Counted from the first letter of the stretch, positions 1-7,720 are shown. The stretch is 64,000 nt of DNA from Gordonia hydrophobica NBRC 16057 (GCF_001592365.1 NZ_BCWU01000001.1:496001-560000); one strand, 5' to 3'. The notes: generated from the letters alone by a model not told the origin. A program made the numbers and translations.

Positions 1-156
1 GGCGGAATCCTCATCATCTGGCCCATCTCGTCGATCGCGACGCTGACCGTCGTCTCCGGCATCATGCTGGTGGTCGTGGGCGTGGTCGAGGTCGTCAACG
101 CGTTCGCGCTGCGCTCGAAACTCAAGTCCGTCGGCGCCGAGCACGCGACGGTCTGA
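1..156 (+). CDS. HdeD-like (DUF308) membrane protein, C-terminal end
   Basis: Only the last 51 codons lie in the window; the reading frame is open from base 1 and stops with TGA at 154-156. The fragment is strongly hydrophobic (GGILIIWPISSIATLTVV, then GIMLVVVGVVEVVNAF) and ends in a short charged tail. The GG-x-L-x-x-W-P-x-S motif followed by a hydrophobic helix and an F-A-L-R ending is typical of the last repeat of HdeD/DUF308 proteins, small membrane proteins of uncertain function. It is convergent with the ligase gene that follows. The family call rests on this short piece. Confidence 0.6.
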   Translation, partial: GGILIIWPISSIATLTVVSGIMLVVVGVVEVVNAFALRSKLKSVGAEHATV

Positions 157-185
157 GCCCCGCTCATCTCGACCCGCGCTATCGA

Positions 186-235
186 CCGAACCCGCACGGC
201 TCGGCTTCTCACGAAGCCGGGCGGTGCGGGTTCGG
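186..235. terminator. Bidirectional hairpin terminator
   Basis: A 12-bp perfect arm pair (186-197 with 224-235) encloses a second 7-bp stem (202-208 with 213-219). It sits between the ends of two convergent genes (156 and 249), so it probably ends transcription from both sides. Confidence 0.75.
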
Positions 236-248
236 TGCGTTTGACGTC

Positions 249-1805
249 CTAGTTCTGAGGCGCAGGCGTCAGTAGCACCTTTCGGATCTTGCCCGCCGGC
301 GTCATCGGGAGCGCATCGACGATCTCGACGGCGTCGGGCACCTTGTACGCGGCGAGCGAGCGTCGGCACTTTTCGAGAAGCGATTCGACGTTGACGGTCG
401 CGTGCGGCGCCGGCACGACGAAGGCGTAACCGGTCTCGCCGTAGGTGCGGTGCGGAATGCCGATCACCGCACACATCGCGACGGTCGGGTCGGTGGCGAG
501 GACGTTCTCCACCTCGGCGGGGTAGACGTTGTAGCCGCCGCGCACGTACATCTCCTTCTTGCGGGCGATGATGCTGACGTGGCCGTCGTCGTTCATCGTC
601 GCGACGTCGCCGGTCGACAACCAGCCGTCGTCGGCGAACGTCGCCGCCGTCTCGGTCGGCTTCTCCCAGTATCCGGCGGCGACGCACGCGCCGCGGACCT
701 GCAGTTCGCCGGGCTCACCGGGCGGCAGCGGTGCGCCGTCGTCAGAGACGACGCGTCCTTCGACGCCGTCGAGCGGAGTGCCGATGGTGGTGGCGACCGT
801 CGCCAGCGAGTCACCCTCCGGAGAGATGACGCAGGCGCCCGAGGTCTCGGACAACCCGTACAGGTTCGCCAGTCGGGGGCCGCCGAAACGGGCGGTCACC
901 TGCTCGGCGAGTGACGGCTCGAGATTCGATCCGCCGACCACGCACAGTCGTACCGTCGACAGGTCGCAGGCGGCGAACGCCTCGGACGCCAACAGCATGC
1001 GATACATGGTGGGGACGCCGCAGAAGACGGTCAATCCGCGTTGTGCGGCGTCGACGACGAGATCGGGATGAAAGCGGGCGAGCAGGGCGACGGCCCCGCC
1101 GACCACGAGGCTGGAACCGACGGCGCAGGTGAGCCCACCGACGTGATTGAACGGCAGCGCACCGAGAAGGACGTCGTCGGCGCGCTGACCGAATCGCTGC
1201 GCCTGCATGGCCGCGGAGGCGAGCAGGCTCGCATGCGTGAGGGTGGCGCCCTTCGGCTCGCCGGTGGTGCCGGACGTATAGAGAATGACGGCGGGGTCGT
1301 CGGGTGTCGCGGCCTCGGGTTCGGCGTCGGGCTCGCTCGCTTCCATCCGCGCCCAACCGTCGTCGCCGTCGGCGCCGAAGAACACCGTGCGCTGCACGCT
1401 CGGGATGCGCGGAGCGAGCTCCGCGAGGAACGGACGGAACTCGAAATCGCCGGCTGTCTCGTCGCAGAGAAGGAGCGTGGCCTCGGACTGACCGAGCATG
1501 TAGGCGAACTCGTGCTCGCGGTAGATGACGTTGAGCGTCACCAGGATCGCGCCGATCTGCGCGGTCGCGAAGTAGGCGACCAGCCATTCGGGGCTGTTCG
1601 TCGCGGCGATCGCGACGCGGTCACCGCGCCCGATGCCTGCGGCGCGCAGACCTGTCGCCGCGCGCAGCGCGCGCTGACGCATCTGACCGTAGGTGACGGT
1701 CTCGCCGCCGAAGTGAATGAACGGTGCGTCCGGTGCGCTCGCGGCACGGTCGGCGAGGACGGCGCCGAGGGTCTTGTTCGCGACGGCGGACAACGGTGAC
1801 GGCAT
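249..1805 (-). CDS. Acyl-CoA synthetase (AMP-forming, FadD type)
   Basis: A 518-residue member of the ANL superfamily that activates a carboxylic acid with ATP and CoA, through an acyl-adenylate, to an acyl-CoA. The phosphate-binding loop YTSGTTGEPKG is at residues 176-186, the A5-like motif NLYGLSETSG follows in the middle, the hinge region contains GGYNVYPAEVENVL, and the C-terminal catalytic lysine lies in TPAGKIRK near the end. The ATG is preceded by a GAGGGAGAG ribosome site. The substrate cannot be read from the sequence; the size and N-terminus fit medium- or long-chain FadD ligases. The gene stands alone, convergent with the HdeD-like gene. Confidence 0.85.
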   Translation of the reverse strand: MPSPLSAVANKTLGAVLADRAASAPDAPFIHFGGETVTYGQMRQRALRAATGLRAAGIGRGDRVAIAATNSPEWLVAYFATAQIGAILVTLNVIYREHEFAYMLGQSEATLLLCDETAGDFEFRPFLAELAPRIPSVQRTVFFGADGDDGWARMEASEPDAEPEAATPDDPAVILYTSGTTGEPKGATLTHASLLASAAMQAQRFGQRADDVLLGALPFNHVGGLTCAVGSSLVVGGAVALLARFHPDLVVDAAQRGLTVFCGVPTMYRMLLASEAFAACDLSTVRLCVVGGSNLEPSLAEQVTARFGGPRLANLYGLSETSGACVISPEGDSLATVATTIGTPLDGVEGRVVSDDGAPLPPGEPGELQVRGACVAAGYWEKPTETAATFADDGWLSTGDVATMNDDGHVSIIARKKEMYVRGGYNVYPAEVENVLATDPTVAMCAVIGIPHRTYGETGYAFVVPAPHATVNVESLLEKCRRSLAAYKVPDAVEIVDALPMTPAGKIRKVLLTPAPQN

Positions 1806-1899
1806 GGACTCTCCCTCTCATCGGTCGATGAGGCCAGCATCGCGCACCGAGGAGGGGCGGTGGTGGGAAACTGTCGATCGCGTCGAGGTACCGGGCAGC

Positions 1900-2538
1900 T
1901 CACAGGCGCAGTGCGTACTCCCGTAAGCGCTCCGAGGCAGCCGCCAGCGAGTCGGCCGCAGCGGCGGCGTGCTCGGCGACCGCGGGCAGTCGGTCGGCGA
2001 GCGTGAAGTCGACGGGCACGCTCGTCACGTCCATGCCCATCGACCCGGCGAGAATCTTCTCGATCGTCGGCACCGTGTAGTCGCCGGCGCGATCGGGATC
2101 GTCGTTGTCGTACGCCAGGCCGCGCGGCGACACCACGACGACGGGAATCCCGTGCAGTCGGCCCGGGGCGTCGTCGCTGGACGTCGTGATGCCGAGGACG
2201 TGCAGATGGTCGAGCCACGCCTTGAGGGTGGACGGGAGCGACCAGTTGTACATCGGTGCACCGATCACGACAGCGGCCGCCTGTGCGACCTCCTCGATCA
2301 GTTCGTTCTGCAGTGCGGCGGCAGCCGGATCGACGTTCTCGTGCGGGCGGCGCATGGCCTCGGGGTAGTGCAGGCCCGCCGTCGTCAGATGCGGGACGGG
2401 GGCGGCCGCGAGATCGCGGTGAACGACGTCTCGGTCCGGACCGGCCGCCCGCCATATGTCGGCGAACTCGGCGACGAGCGGACGCGACACCGAGTCGGGT
2501 CCGGAGATGGAGGAATCGACTGCGAGAAGATAAGTCAC
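1900..2538 (-). CDS. FMN-dependent NADH:quinone/azo oxidoreductase (AzoR-like)
   Basis: About 212 residues with a flavodoxin-like fold. The N-terminus TYLLAVDSSISG is the phosphate-binding strand-loop of the AzoR/NAD(P)H-quinone reductase family, and the central GAPMYNWSLPSTLKAWLDH is its signature (P-x-Y-N ... P-x-x-L-K-x-W-x-D), followed by VVVSPRG. Such enzymes reduce quinones or azo compounds by two electrons using FMN. An upstream in-frame start would add 20 residues that do not resemble the family, so GTG at 2538 is preferred; GAGAG lies about 9 bases before it. The physiological substrate is unknown. Confidence 0.8.
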   Translation of the reverse strand: MTYLLAVDSSISGPDSVSRPLVAEFADIWRAAGPDRDVVHRDLAAAPVPHLTTAGLHYPEAMRRPHENVDPAAAALQNELIEEVAQAAAVVIGAPMYNWSLPSTLKAWLDHLHVLGITTSSDDAPGRLHGIPVVVVSPRGLAYDNDDPDRAGDYTVPTIEKILAGSMGMDVTSVPVDFTLADRLPAVAEHAAAAADSLAAASERLREYALRL

Positions 2539-2620
2539 CCAATCACTCTCGCAGGATCGACGAGCACGTGCACCCGCTTCACGGTGGTGCGTGGGCACGG
2601 CTGAAGGGGGCCTAACGCAA

Positions 2621-2647
2621 GAAAACCACCTGTGAACAGGTGGTTTC
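2621..2647 (-). terminator. Rho-independent terminator of tRNA-Asn
   Basis: An 11-bp perfect stem (2623-2633 with 2636-2646) with a 2-base loop is followed on the minus strand by a run of T. It begins 6 bases beyond the 3' end of the tRNA gene. Confidence 0.85.
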
Positions 2648-2652
2648 TATTG

Positions 2653-2724
2653 CTCCCCCAATTGGATTCGAACCAATAACCGCTCGATTAACAGTCGAGT
2701 GCTCTGCCGTTGAGCTATGGGGGA
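2653..2724 (-). tRNA. tRNA-Asn (anticodon GTT)
   Basis: On the minus strand the sequence folds as a cloverleaf: acceptor TCCCCCA pairs with TGGGGGA, the anticodon stem CTCGA/TCGAG encloses a loop with GTT, and the T arm contains GGTTCGAATCC. The discriminator base is G. A CCA end is not fully encoded. Confidence 0.95.
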
Positions 2725-2787
2725 TTGCTCGCCTTCGAACGAGATCAGACTCTATCCCATGAATCTGGGCGAGTGCAAAACGCCTGT

Positions 2788-3495
2788 TCAGGTGGTGGAG
2801 CCTGGTTCGGCGTCGCGCCAGATGTCGGTCTGGGACAGATGAGCGATGAGTCGCTCGGCGCCGTCGGTGAATTCTCGGCGAATGCAGTCGGCGGCGGCGT
2901 CGGCATCGCCGGCGCGGTACGCGGCGACGAGCTCGTCGTGCCGGTCGGCGGTCACCGCACTCCACTCGGGATCCGACGCATACATCTCGTGCGGCGTGTA
3001 GCGCGTCGTGTGCAACAGCATCCACGAGAGCTTGGAGCTGTCCGAGAACTGGTTGTGGGCACGATGGAATTCGTGCTCGGCGCGTGTGAGCGTGGCACGG
3101 TCGCCCGAGCGCGCCGCACTCCGGAACTGCGCGTTGGCCCACGCGAGCTCGTCGATCTGCGCCACGGTGATGGCGGCGGCGGTGCGCCGGGCGATGCGCG
3201 CGGCGATCTCGCCCTGCAACCAGAAGATGTCGTCGACGTCGGTCCGAGTGAGTCGAGCGACCTCGTACCCGCGGTGCGGGGCGAGGAGGACCATGCCCTC
3301 GCCTCGCAGCGTGAGCAGCGCTTCCCGCACGGGCGTCACGCTGATACCGAGCGCGGCAGCGGTCTCGTCGATGCGGATCCGATCGCGGGGGAGCAGCTCG
3401 GCCGTCATGATCCGGTGCCGGAGGATCGACGCGACCTCGTCGGACAGCTGCGGGCGGTTCCGCAGCTGCGACGAGGCGGGGGAGTCAGAGGCCAT
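2788..3495 (-). CDS. GntR-family regulator, FadR/FCD type
   Basis: A 235-residue repressor-type protein. Residues about 17-80 form the winged helix-turn-helix (LSDEVASILRHRIM ... AAALGISVTPVREAL), and the remainder is an all-helical FCD ligand domain with its metal-binding histidine motif region (HEFHRAHNQFSD, then a helix with LLHTTRY). FCD regulators usually bind an acid or acyl-CoA and control the adjacent catabolic gene. Its start lies 11 bases inside the 3' end of the acyl-CoA dehydrogenase gene, so both are probably one transcript and the regulator likely controls the pair through the palindrome upstream of the dehydrogenase. Confidence 0.85.
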   Translation of the reverse strand: MASDSPASSQLRNRPQLSDEVASILRHRIMTAELLPRDRIRIDETAAALGISVTPVREALLTLRGEGMVLLAPHRGYEVARLTRTDVDDIFWLQGEIAARIARRTAAAITVAQIDELAWANAQFRSAARSGDRATLTRAEHEFHRAHNQFSDSSKLSWMLLHTTRYTPHEMYASDPEWSAVTADRHDELVAAYRAGDADAAADCIRREFTDGAERLIAHLSQTDIWRDAEPGSTT

Positions 3496-4624
3496 AGGTC
3501 TTTCCGATGATGTCGCGCTGGATCTCGTTGGTACCGCCGAAGACGGTCGAGATGATTGCGCCGCGCATCAGCCGCTCGGCGTCGAACTCTTTCGCGTAAC
3601 CGTAGCCGCCCATCATCTGCATCCCGTCGATGGTCATGGCCTTACTGGTCTCGGTGGCCTTGAGCTTCACCATCGATGCCTCGCGCGGCATCATCCGCTC
3701 CGGATGCGCGTCGGCCGCCCGGGCCACGCTGTAGACCAACTCGCGGGTGCAGGCGATCTCAGTCGCGTGGTCGGCCATTCGGTGCCGAAGTGCCTGGAAC
3801 GAACCGATGGGTCGGCCGAACTGTTTGCGGTCGGTGATGAACGCGAGCGTGTCGTCGAACGAGCGGCGCGCCAATCCGAGCTGCATGGCAGCGAGAATGA
3901 GGCGCTCGGTGTTCAGCCCCGACATCAGCTGCTTCCAGCCGTCGCCCACCGTGCCGACGACTGCCGAATCGGGGACGAAGCAGTCGGTGAAGTAGAGGTC
4001 GTTGACCTCGCGGCCGCCGAGGGTGTCGATGCCGCTGATGGTCAGGCCGGGAGTGTCGGCGGGGATGTGGAACTCGGTGAGGCCCTCGTGTTTGCCGCCG
4101 GACCTGTCGGTGCGGGCGATCAGCAGGATCGATTTCGAGAAGTGGGCGTTGGAGCACCATGTCTTCTGTCCGTTGATCTTCCACCCGCCGTCGACCTTCT
4201 CGGCACGACAGGTGAGGGCGCCGACGTCCGATCCGGCCTCGGGTTCGGACATGGAGATGGAGAGGGAATCTCCGGCGACCACGCCGGCGAGAACGTCGCG
4301 ACGCAGGTTGTCGTTCGCAAACTTGGCGTACGCGGCCGCGGTGATGAGGGTGGGTCCGACGGCACCGATCGGCGCCTGATTCCGGACCGCCTCCTCGAGG
4401 AAGATGCACATCTCGACGTTGCCCGCGCCCGCTCCGCCGAACTCCTCGGCGACGTTGATGCCTGCCCAGCCCAACTCGGCCATCTTGCGATACAGCGTGT
4501 CGGAGTGTGCGTCGGCGCCGTTGTTGGTGAGGGCGTCGCGCTTGGCCCGGGTGCCGACCTCGCGTTCGCAGAAGTCGGTGATCGCTTGGGCGAAAGCCTG
4601 CTGTTCGGGGGTGAATTCGACCAT
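3485..4624 (-). CDS. Acyl-CoA dehydrogenase
   Basis: A 379-residue FAD flavoprotein that introduces the alpha-beta double bond in an acyl-CoA. The FAD/substrate motif SMSEPEAGSDV is at 124-134, WCSNA follows near 156-160, and the C-terminal signature is FGGTNEIQRDIIG. The position that is the catalytic glutamate in medium-chain enzymes is glycine here; instead a glutamate occurs at residue 240 in GLNTERLIL, the place used by isovaleryl-CoA and long-chain dehydrogenases. ATG start; the gene is followed by, and overlaps, the GntR regulator. The substrate, perhaps a branched or long acyl chain, is inferred only. Confidence 0.85.
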   Translation of the reverse strand: MVEFTPEQQAFAQAITDFCEREVGTRAKRDALTNNGADAHSDTLYRKMAELGWAGINVAEEFGGAGAGNVEMCIFLEEAVRNQAPIGAVGPTLITAAAYAKFANDNLRRDVLAGVVAGDSLSISMSEPEAGSDVGALTCRAEKVDGGWKINGQKTWCSNAHFSKSILLIARTDRSGGKHEGLTEFHIPADTPGLTISGIDTLGGREVNDLYFTDCFVPDSAVVGTVGDGWKQLMSGLNTERLILAAMQLGLARRSFDDTLAFITDRKQFGRPIGSFQALRHRMADHATEIACTRELVYSVARAADAHPERMMPREASMVKLKATETSKAMTIDGMQMMGGYGYAKEFDAERLMRGAIISTVFGGTNEIQRDIIGKTYGL

Positions 4625-4669
4625 GGTGTGCTCCTTGTTTGGGCGTGGATGGAACGATTAGCAATATTC

Positions 4670-4715
4670 GTATCACATATATCTCACGACTATATTAGTG
4701 TCGTGCATCACATTA
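4670..4715. promoter_or_regulatory. AT-rich promoter region with palindromic operator candidate
   Basis: An unusually AT-rich stretch before the dehydrogenase. It contains an inverted repeat CACGAC-N9-GTCGTG (4685-4690 and 4700-4705) flanked by two direct copies of ATCACAT (near 4672 and 4707). Placement between the divergent dehydrogenase and Mce-associated genes fits an operator for the neighbouring GntR protein. No binding evidence. Confidence 0.4.
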
Positions 4716-4758
4716 TCCGTCGATGTCGCGAGAAGCGGTGGCGCTAGAGTGGGGCCTC

Positions 4759-5445
4759 ATGGCGAACAGCTCGGAAGAACACGACCGCGAGGCGATGCTT
4801 GCGGAGAACCGTGCGCGCCGGGCCCAGATCCGCGCCGACGAAGCAGGGAAGGCCGAGGGCAAGCGCGATTCGGCTGCGGTCGACACCGGCGAGACAAGCA
4901 CCGACGTGACCGATGAGGAGGCTGCGTCTGCTGCCGCCACGGGGTCCCGGTTCGGGTCGCGGGGTGTGGTGGCGGCCCTCGCCGCAGTGGTGGTCGTGCT
5001 CGCGGTCGCAGTCGGCGTGCTCGGGTATCTCCTCGCGACGGCCGACTCCGACGACGGCTCCGGAGTGGACGATCAGGCGATCGCCGACGCGAAGAACTAC
5101 GCGGTCACCGTGCTGACCTATTCGGCGGGCGACTACGCCGATCTCGACAAGCGGATCCGTTCGATCTCGACATCCGAGTTCGCCGATCGCTACATCAAAT
5201 CTTCCCAGCAGGCTCGCACGGGCAACGACGAGGCGAAGGCCAAGGGGGTCGCTGAGGCGAAGTCCGCCGGTCTCATCTCGATCTCTGACTCCACCGCCGT
5301 GGTCTTGGTCGCCGTCGATCAGACCGTCACGACACCGCTGGTGCCGTCGGCGGAACCTGACGGCATGAAGTATCAGTCGCGTCTGCAGATCACGCTGGTC
5401 CGCGACGGCGACGAATGGAAGATGTCGGATCTGTCGGTGGTGTGA
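4759..5445 (+). CDS. Mce-associated membrane protein
   Basis: A 228-residue protein with a charged cytoplasmic N-terminal region of about 70 residues rich in E, R and A, one transmembrane helix (GVVAALAAVVVVLAVAVGVL), and an exported NTF2-like C-terminal domain. The order NYAVTVLTYSAGDYADLDKR ... FADRYIKSSQQ ... AVVLVAVDQTVT ... DGDEWKMSDLSVV is that of the Mce-associated proteins, usually encoded beside mce lipid-import operons and thought to stabilise Mce complexes. Here no mce genes are adjacent, so it is an orphan copy. ATG at 4759 was chosen because the extension upstream is not conserved in character. Confidence 0.75.
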   Translation: MANSSEEHDREAMLAENRARRAQIRADEAGKAEGKRDSAAVDTGETSTDVTDEEAASAAATGSRFGSRGVVAALAAVVVVLAVAVGVLGYLLATADSDDGSGVDDQAIADAKNYAVTVLTYSAGDYADLDKRIRSISTSEFADRYIKSSQQARTGNDEAKAKGVAEAKSAGLISISDSTAVVLVAVDQTVTTPLVPSAEPDGMKYQSRLQITLVRDGDEWKMSDLSVV

Positions 5446-5471
5446 CGACGATTGATTCCCGGTGGCCGGGT

Positions 5472-5608
5472 CCCCACGCTGGTCGAGTGCTGCCTGCGAG
5501 CGGAGCGAGCACGCAGTTATCGAGACCGCCGTGCGCTGGAATCGTTGGCCTTCCGCTGCCATCGTCGGTGATCTCGGCACTGCTCCGACGGATCGTGAGC
5601 CGCAGCCG
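5472..5608 (+). repeat. Palindromic intergenic repeat, copy A
   Basis: About 137 bp that recurs in inverted orientation at 6039-6178 with roughly 80-85% identity by eye. Its left part is itself nearly palindromic, beginning GGTCGAG, with core GCGAGCGGAGCGAGC, and closing TATCGAGACC. Similar GGTCGAG...CGAGACC hairpins are, as I recall, common between genes in actinobacteria. No coding potential is evident. Confidence 0.7.
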
Positions 5609-5672
5609 TGGCGGGAAGTGCTGCGCCAGTTCGTTTTTTCTTCCGCTCTCGTGACCGCACCATTTCGCGGCC

Positions 5673-5738
5673 AGTCGCACCACTTGTGGTTCCCGCACGT
5701 GGTCGCGACGAAGTGCGAGAACCACACGTGGTGCGACT
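5673..5738. repeat. 66-nt near-perfect hairpin
   Basis: Arms of 26 bases (5673-5698 and 5713-5738) pair at 24 positions around a short loop that contains the palindrome TCGCGA. It lies in the gene-free stretch between the Mce-associated gene and the TetR gene. It is too far (more than 220 bp) from either gene end to be a simple terminator. Confidence 0.7.
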
Positions 5739-5802
5739 CGACGGCAGGTGGTGCGTGACCGCGAGTCTGGTTGCGGTCACTCGCGGGTTGGCCTGTGCGA
5801 GG

Positions 5803-5867
5803 TTCGCGTCCCCGTGCGGTGTCGCCGAGGGCGATTCGCCCTTGGCGCGTGCTGACGGGGACGCGAA
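5803..5867. repeat. Nested hairpin element, related to 25774-25822
   Basis: Outer arms of 13 bp (5803-5815 and 5855-5867) enclose an inner stem CGCCGAGGG / CCCTTGGCG with one wobble pair (5823-5831 and 5839-5847). The words CGCGTCCCCGT and CGCCGAGGGCGA occur in the same order and orientation downstream of ahpE, so this appears to be a dispersed element. Confidence 0.65.
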
Positions 5868-5915
5868 TCTCGATAAGACACATGCTTGCTGCGCTCCGCC
5901 TACTCACATCGTGCT

Positions 5916-5982
5916 GAAAACTGCCTGATCAGCACCCTCCGGCGGCAATGTTCCGCCGGAAGGGTGTGAGCGAGCAGTTCTC
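5916..5982. repeat. Large interrupted hairpin
   Basis: A strong inner stem pairs 5933-5945 with 5953-5966 (one bulge) and an outer nine-base stem pairs 5916-5924 with 5974-5982 (one mismatch). Another structured element of the same gene-free stretch. Confidence 0.5.
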
Positions 5983-6038
5983 AGCTGGGATCGGTCGGGC
6001 GGAGCCTCGCCGACGACCACCGTGTCCCGACATGGAGG

Positions 6039-6178
6039 CGGCTGCGGCTCACGATCCGTTCGAGCAGGGCTGACATCACCACACGATGGCAGCGGAAGGC
6101 TCCCTGATTCCAGCGCACGACGGTCTCGATAACTGCGTGCTCGCTCCGCTCGCACGCAGAACTCGACCAGCTTGGGGA
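6039..6178 (-). repeat. Palindromic intergenic repeat, copy B (inverted)
   Basis: This is the reverse complement of copy A at 5472-5608, sharing the core GCGAGCGGAGCGAGC and the flanking words GTGCGCTGGAATC, CCTTCCGCTGCCATCGT and GGATCGTGAGCCGCAGCCG. The two copies face each other across 430 bp. Its outer edge continues directly into the tandem array. Confidence 0.7.
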
Positions 6179-6342
6179 AGCACTCGACGAGCGTTGGGGG
6201 CGACCAGCGTGGGGAAGCACTCAGCCAGCGTGGGGCGACCAGCGTGGGGAAGCACTCAGCCAGCGTGGGGCGACCAGCGTGGGGAAGCACTCAGCCAGCG
6301 TGGGGCGATCAGCGTGGGGAAGCACTCGACGACCGTGGGGCA
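6166..6342. repeat. 35-bp tandem repeat array (five units)
   Basis: Three units of exactly 35 bp are identical (6203-6237, 6238-6272, 6273-6307), flanked by diverged units at 6166-6202 and 6308-6342. Each unit holds the 11-mer CCAGCGTGGGG twice, separated by AAGCACTCAG. The same words form the outer edge of the palindromic repeat copies, so the array looks like an expansion of that edge. It ends 4 bases before the TetR gene stop codon. Confidence 0.9.
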
Positions 6343-6346
6343 ACCA

Positions 6347-7546
6347 TCACTGCTGAACCACGCCGTCTTCGCTCCTCAGGACTGCGGTGACGACGGCGCC
6401 GACGGTGGGGGCGTCGACATCGCGGTGCGCCACGGTGACGTCGGTCGCCGTGTTCAAGGCCGCGTGCACGAGGAACCGAGCCTCGGCCGCAGTCAGATCG
6501 GGCCGAGCGCGGCGGAGCCAGGTGGCCCACTCGTCGACGTTCACGCGCTGCTGGCGACGGAGCGCACGACGTTCGGTCGCATCGAGCGCGCCCATATCGC
6601 GGAGATAGACCGTCATGATGTCCGGGTCGGAGACGCACAGTCCCGCATACTGCTGAGCCAAGGCGTCGATGGCCTCGGCGGGTGAGGTGGCTCGCGACAG
6701 TCCATCGGTGATCGCCGCGGTGGTCCGCTCGGATCCGCGCCACAAGGCCGCGACGAGGATGGCGGTCTTCGACGCGAAGTGGCGATAGACGCCGGAGGGC
6801 GGGAGGTCGACGGCCGCTCCGATCTGTTCCATCGTCACCTCGTGGAAGCCGTGGCGGGCGAACAGTCGGATGGACTCGGTCAGCACGGCTTCGCGCTTGC
6901 CGAGCGGGGTGAGTCCGGACGATTCTGACGGCTCAGTCGCACTCGGCAGCTCGAGGTCGAGGACGGCGTCGCAGGCGTCGAGCAGGACCGCGAGTACGGA
7001 CTTGCGGGCCAGCGTCACCCGGTGGGTGACCGGACTGGCGATGATCGACAGCGTGGCCGTCACCAGAATCTGTGCGGAGCGCTCGGAGAGGGTCGGGCGG
7101 AAGCGCCTGAGGAGGTCGACGAGGCGGGTGCGTCCACGACTGCTCAGCTCGGCCAGGTGCCGGAGGTCGTCACCCTGGAGCATTCGCGGTTCACGCCGGT
7201 AGATGTTGCCGGTGTCCCGTCGGTCCAAGGCGCCCGCTGCTGCCGCGTGCAGGATCGCTCGAGCCTCGGTGCGCGGGTCGTCGCCGGGTGGGACGGCGGC
7301 GATGGTGTCGGCCAGTTCTTGGGCCTGCCGCAGCAGCGCCGCGGCGAAGAGCTCGTACTTGCCTGCGAAATGTCGATAGAGGGCCGGAGCGGAGATGCCC
7401 GCCTCATCGGCGATCTGGCTCAGGTGCGTCGCGTGGAATCCGTCTCGGGCGAAGCTGCGGGCAGCGGTCGCCAGGATGACGTCACGACGATCTGCGGGCC
7501 GCTTGCGGGCCCGCATGGTTGCCGAATCGCGGATCGGAGAGGTCAT
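6347..7546 (-). CDS. Double-domain TetR-family regulator
   Basis: A 399-residue protein that contains two complete TetR repressor units in tandem. The first DNA-binding domain (about residues 22-65) has the recognition helix in ISAPALYRHFAGKYELF; the second, near residue 215-260, has LPPSGVYRHFASKTAIL. Each is followed by its own helical ligand-binding region. Most TetR proteins are 190-230 residues and dimerise, so this fusion may act as a built-in pseudo-dimer. ATG at 7546 was taken as start; a TTG nine bases upstream is possible and neither has a clear ribosome site. It diverges from the fatty-acyl operon at 7721, its likely target. Confidence 0.85.
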   Translation of the reverse strand: MTSPIRDSATMRARKRPADRRDVILATAARSFARDGFHATHLSQIADEAGISAPALYRHFAGKYELFAAALLRQAQELADTIAAVPPGDDPRTEARAILHAAAAGALDRRDTGNIYRREPRMLQGDDLRHLAELSSRGRTRLVDLLRRFRPTLSERSAQILVTATLSIIASPVTHRVTLARKSVLAVLLDACDAVLDLELPSATEPSESSGLTPLGKREAVLTESIRLFARHGFHEVTMEQIGAAVDLPPSGVYRHFASKTAILVAALWRGSERTTAAITDGLSRATSPAEAIDALAQQYAGLCVSDPDIMTVYLRDMGALDATERRALRRQQRVNVDEWATWLRRARPDLTAAEARFLVHAALNTATDVTVAHRDVDAPTVGAVVTAVLRSEDGVVQQ

Positions 7547-7654
7547 GACGATCAAGGGTAGCGAACCACAGAACCGCAGTAAGTGTTTCGCTCAACTTGT
7601 AATCAATGCAGGTAGGACATATTTTCTAGTCCAATAAGTTAATCAAGATTCGCA

Positions 7655-7666
7655 TGACTTGAGTCA
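7655..7666. promoter_or_regulatory. Operator candidate upstream of the enoyl-CoA hydratase operon
   Basis: TGACT-TG-AGTCA, a short inverted repeat, lies in the AT-rich divergent intergenic region 7547-7720, 55 bases before the hydratase start. It is a candidate TetR site only by position and symmetry. Confidence 0.3.
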
Positions 7667-7720
7667 CTATTGATGCTACCGTGGGTGGCAATTGCGACAA
7701 CTCACCGAACAAGGAGTGCG

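Noticed and set aside
5904-6290. Minus-strand frames reading repeated LPHAGRPTLAECF-like units
   Set aside because: The apparent protein repeat is only the translation of the 35-bp DNA tandem array; 35 is not a multiple of 3, so no frame keeps the same repeat, and there is no start signal.
6166-6342. CRISPR array
   Set aside because: The units are contiguous without unique spacers and no cas genes are near, so this is a plain tandem repeat.
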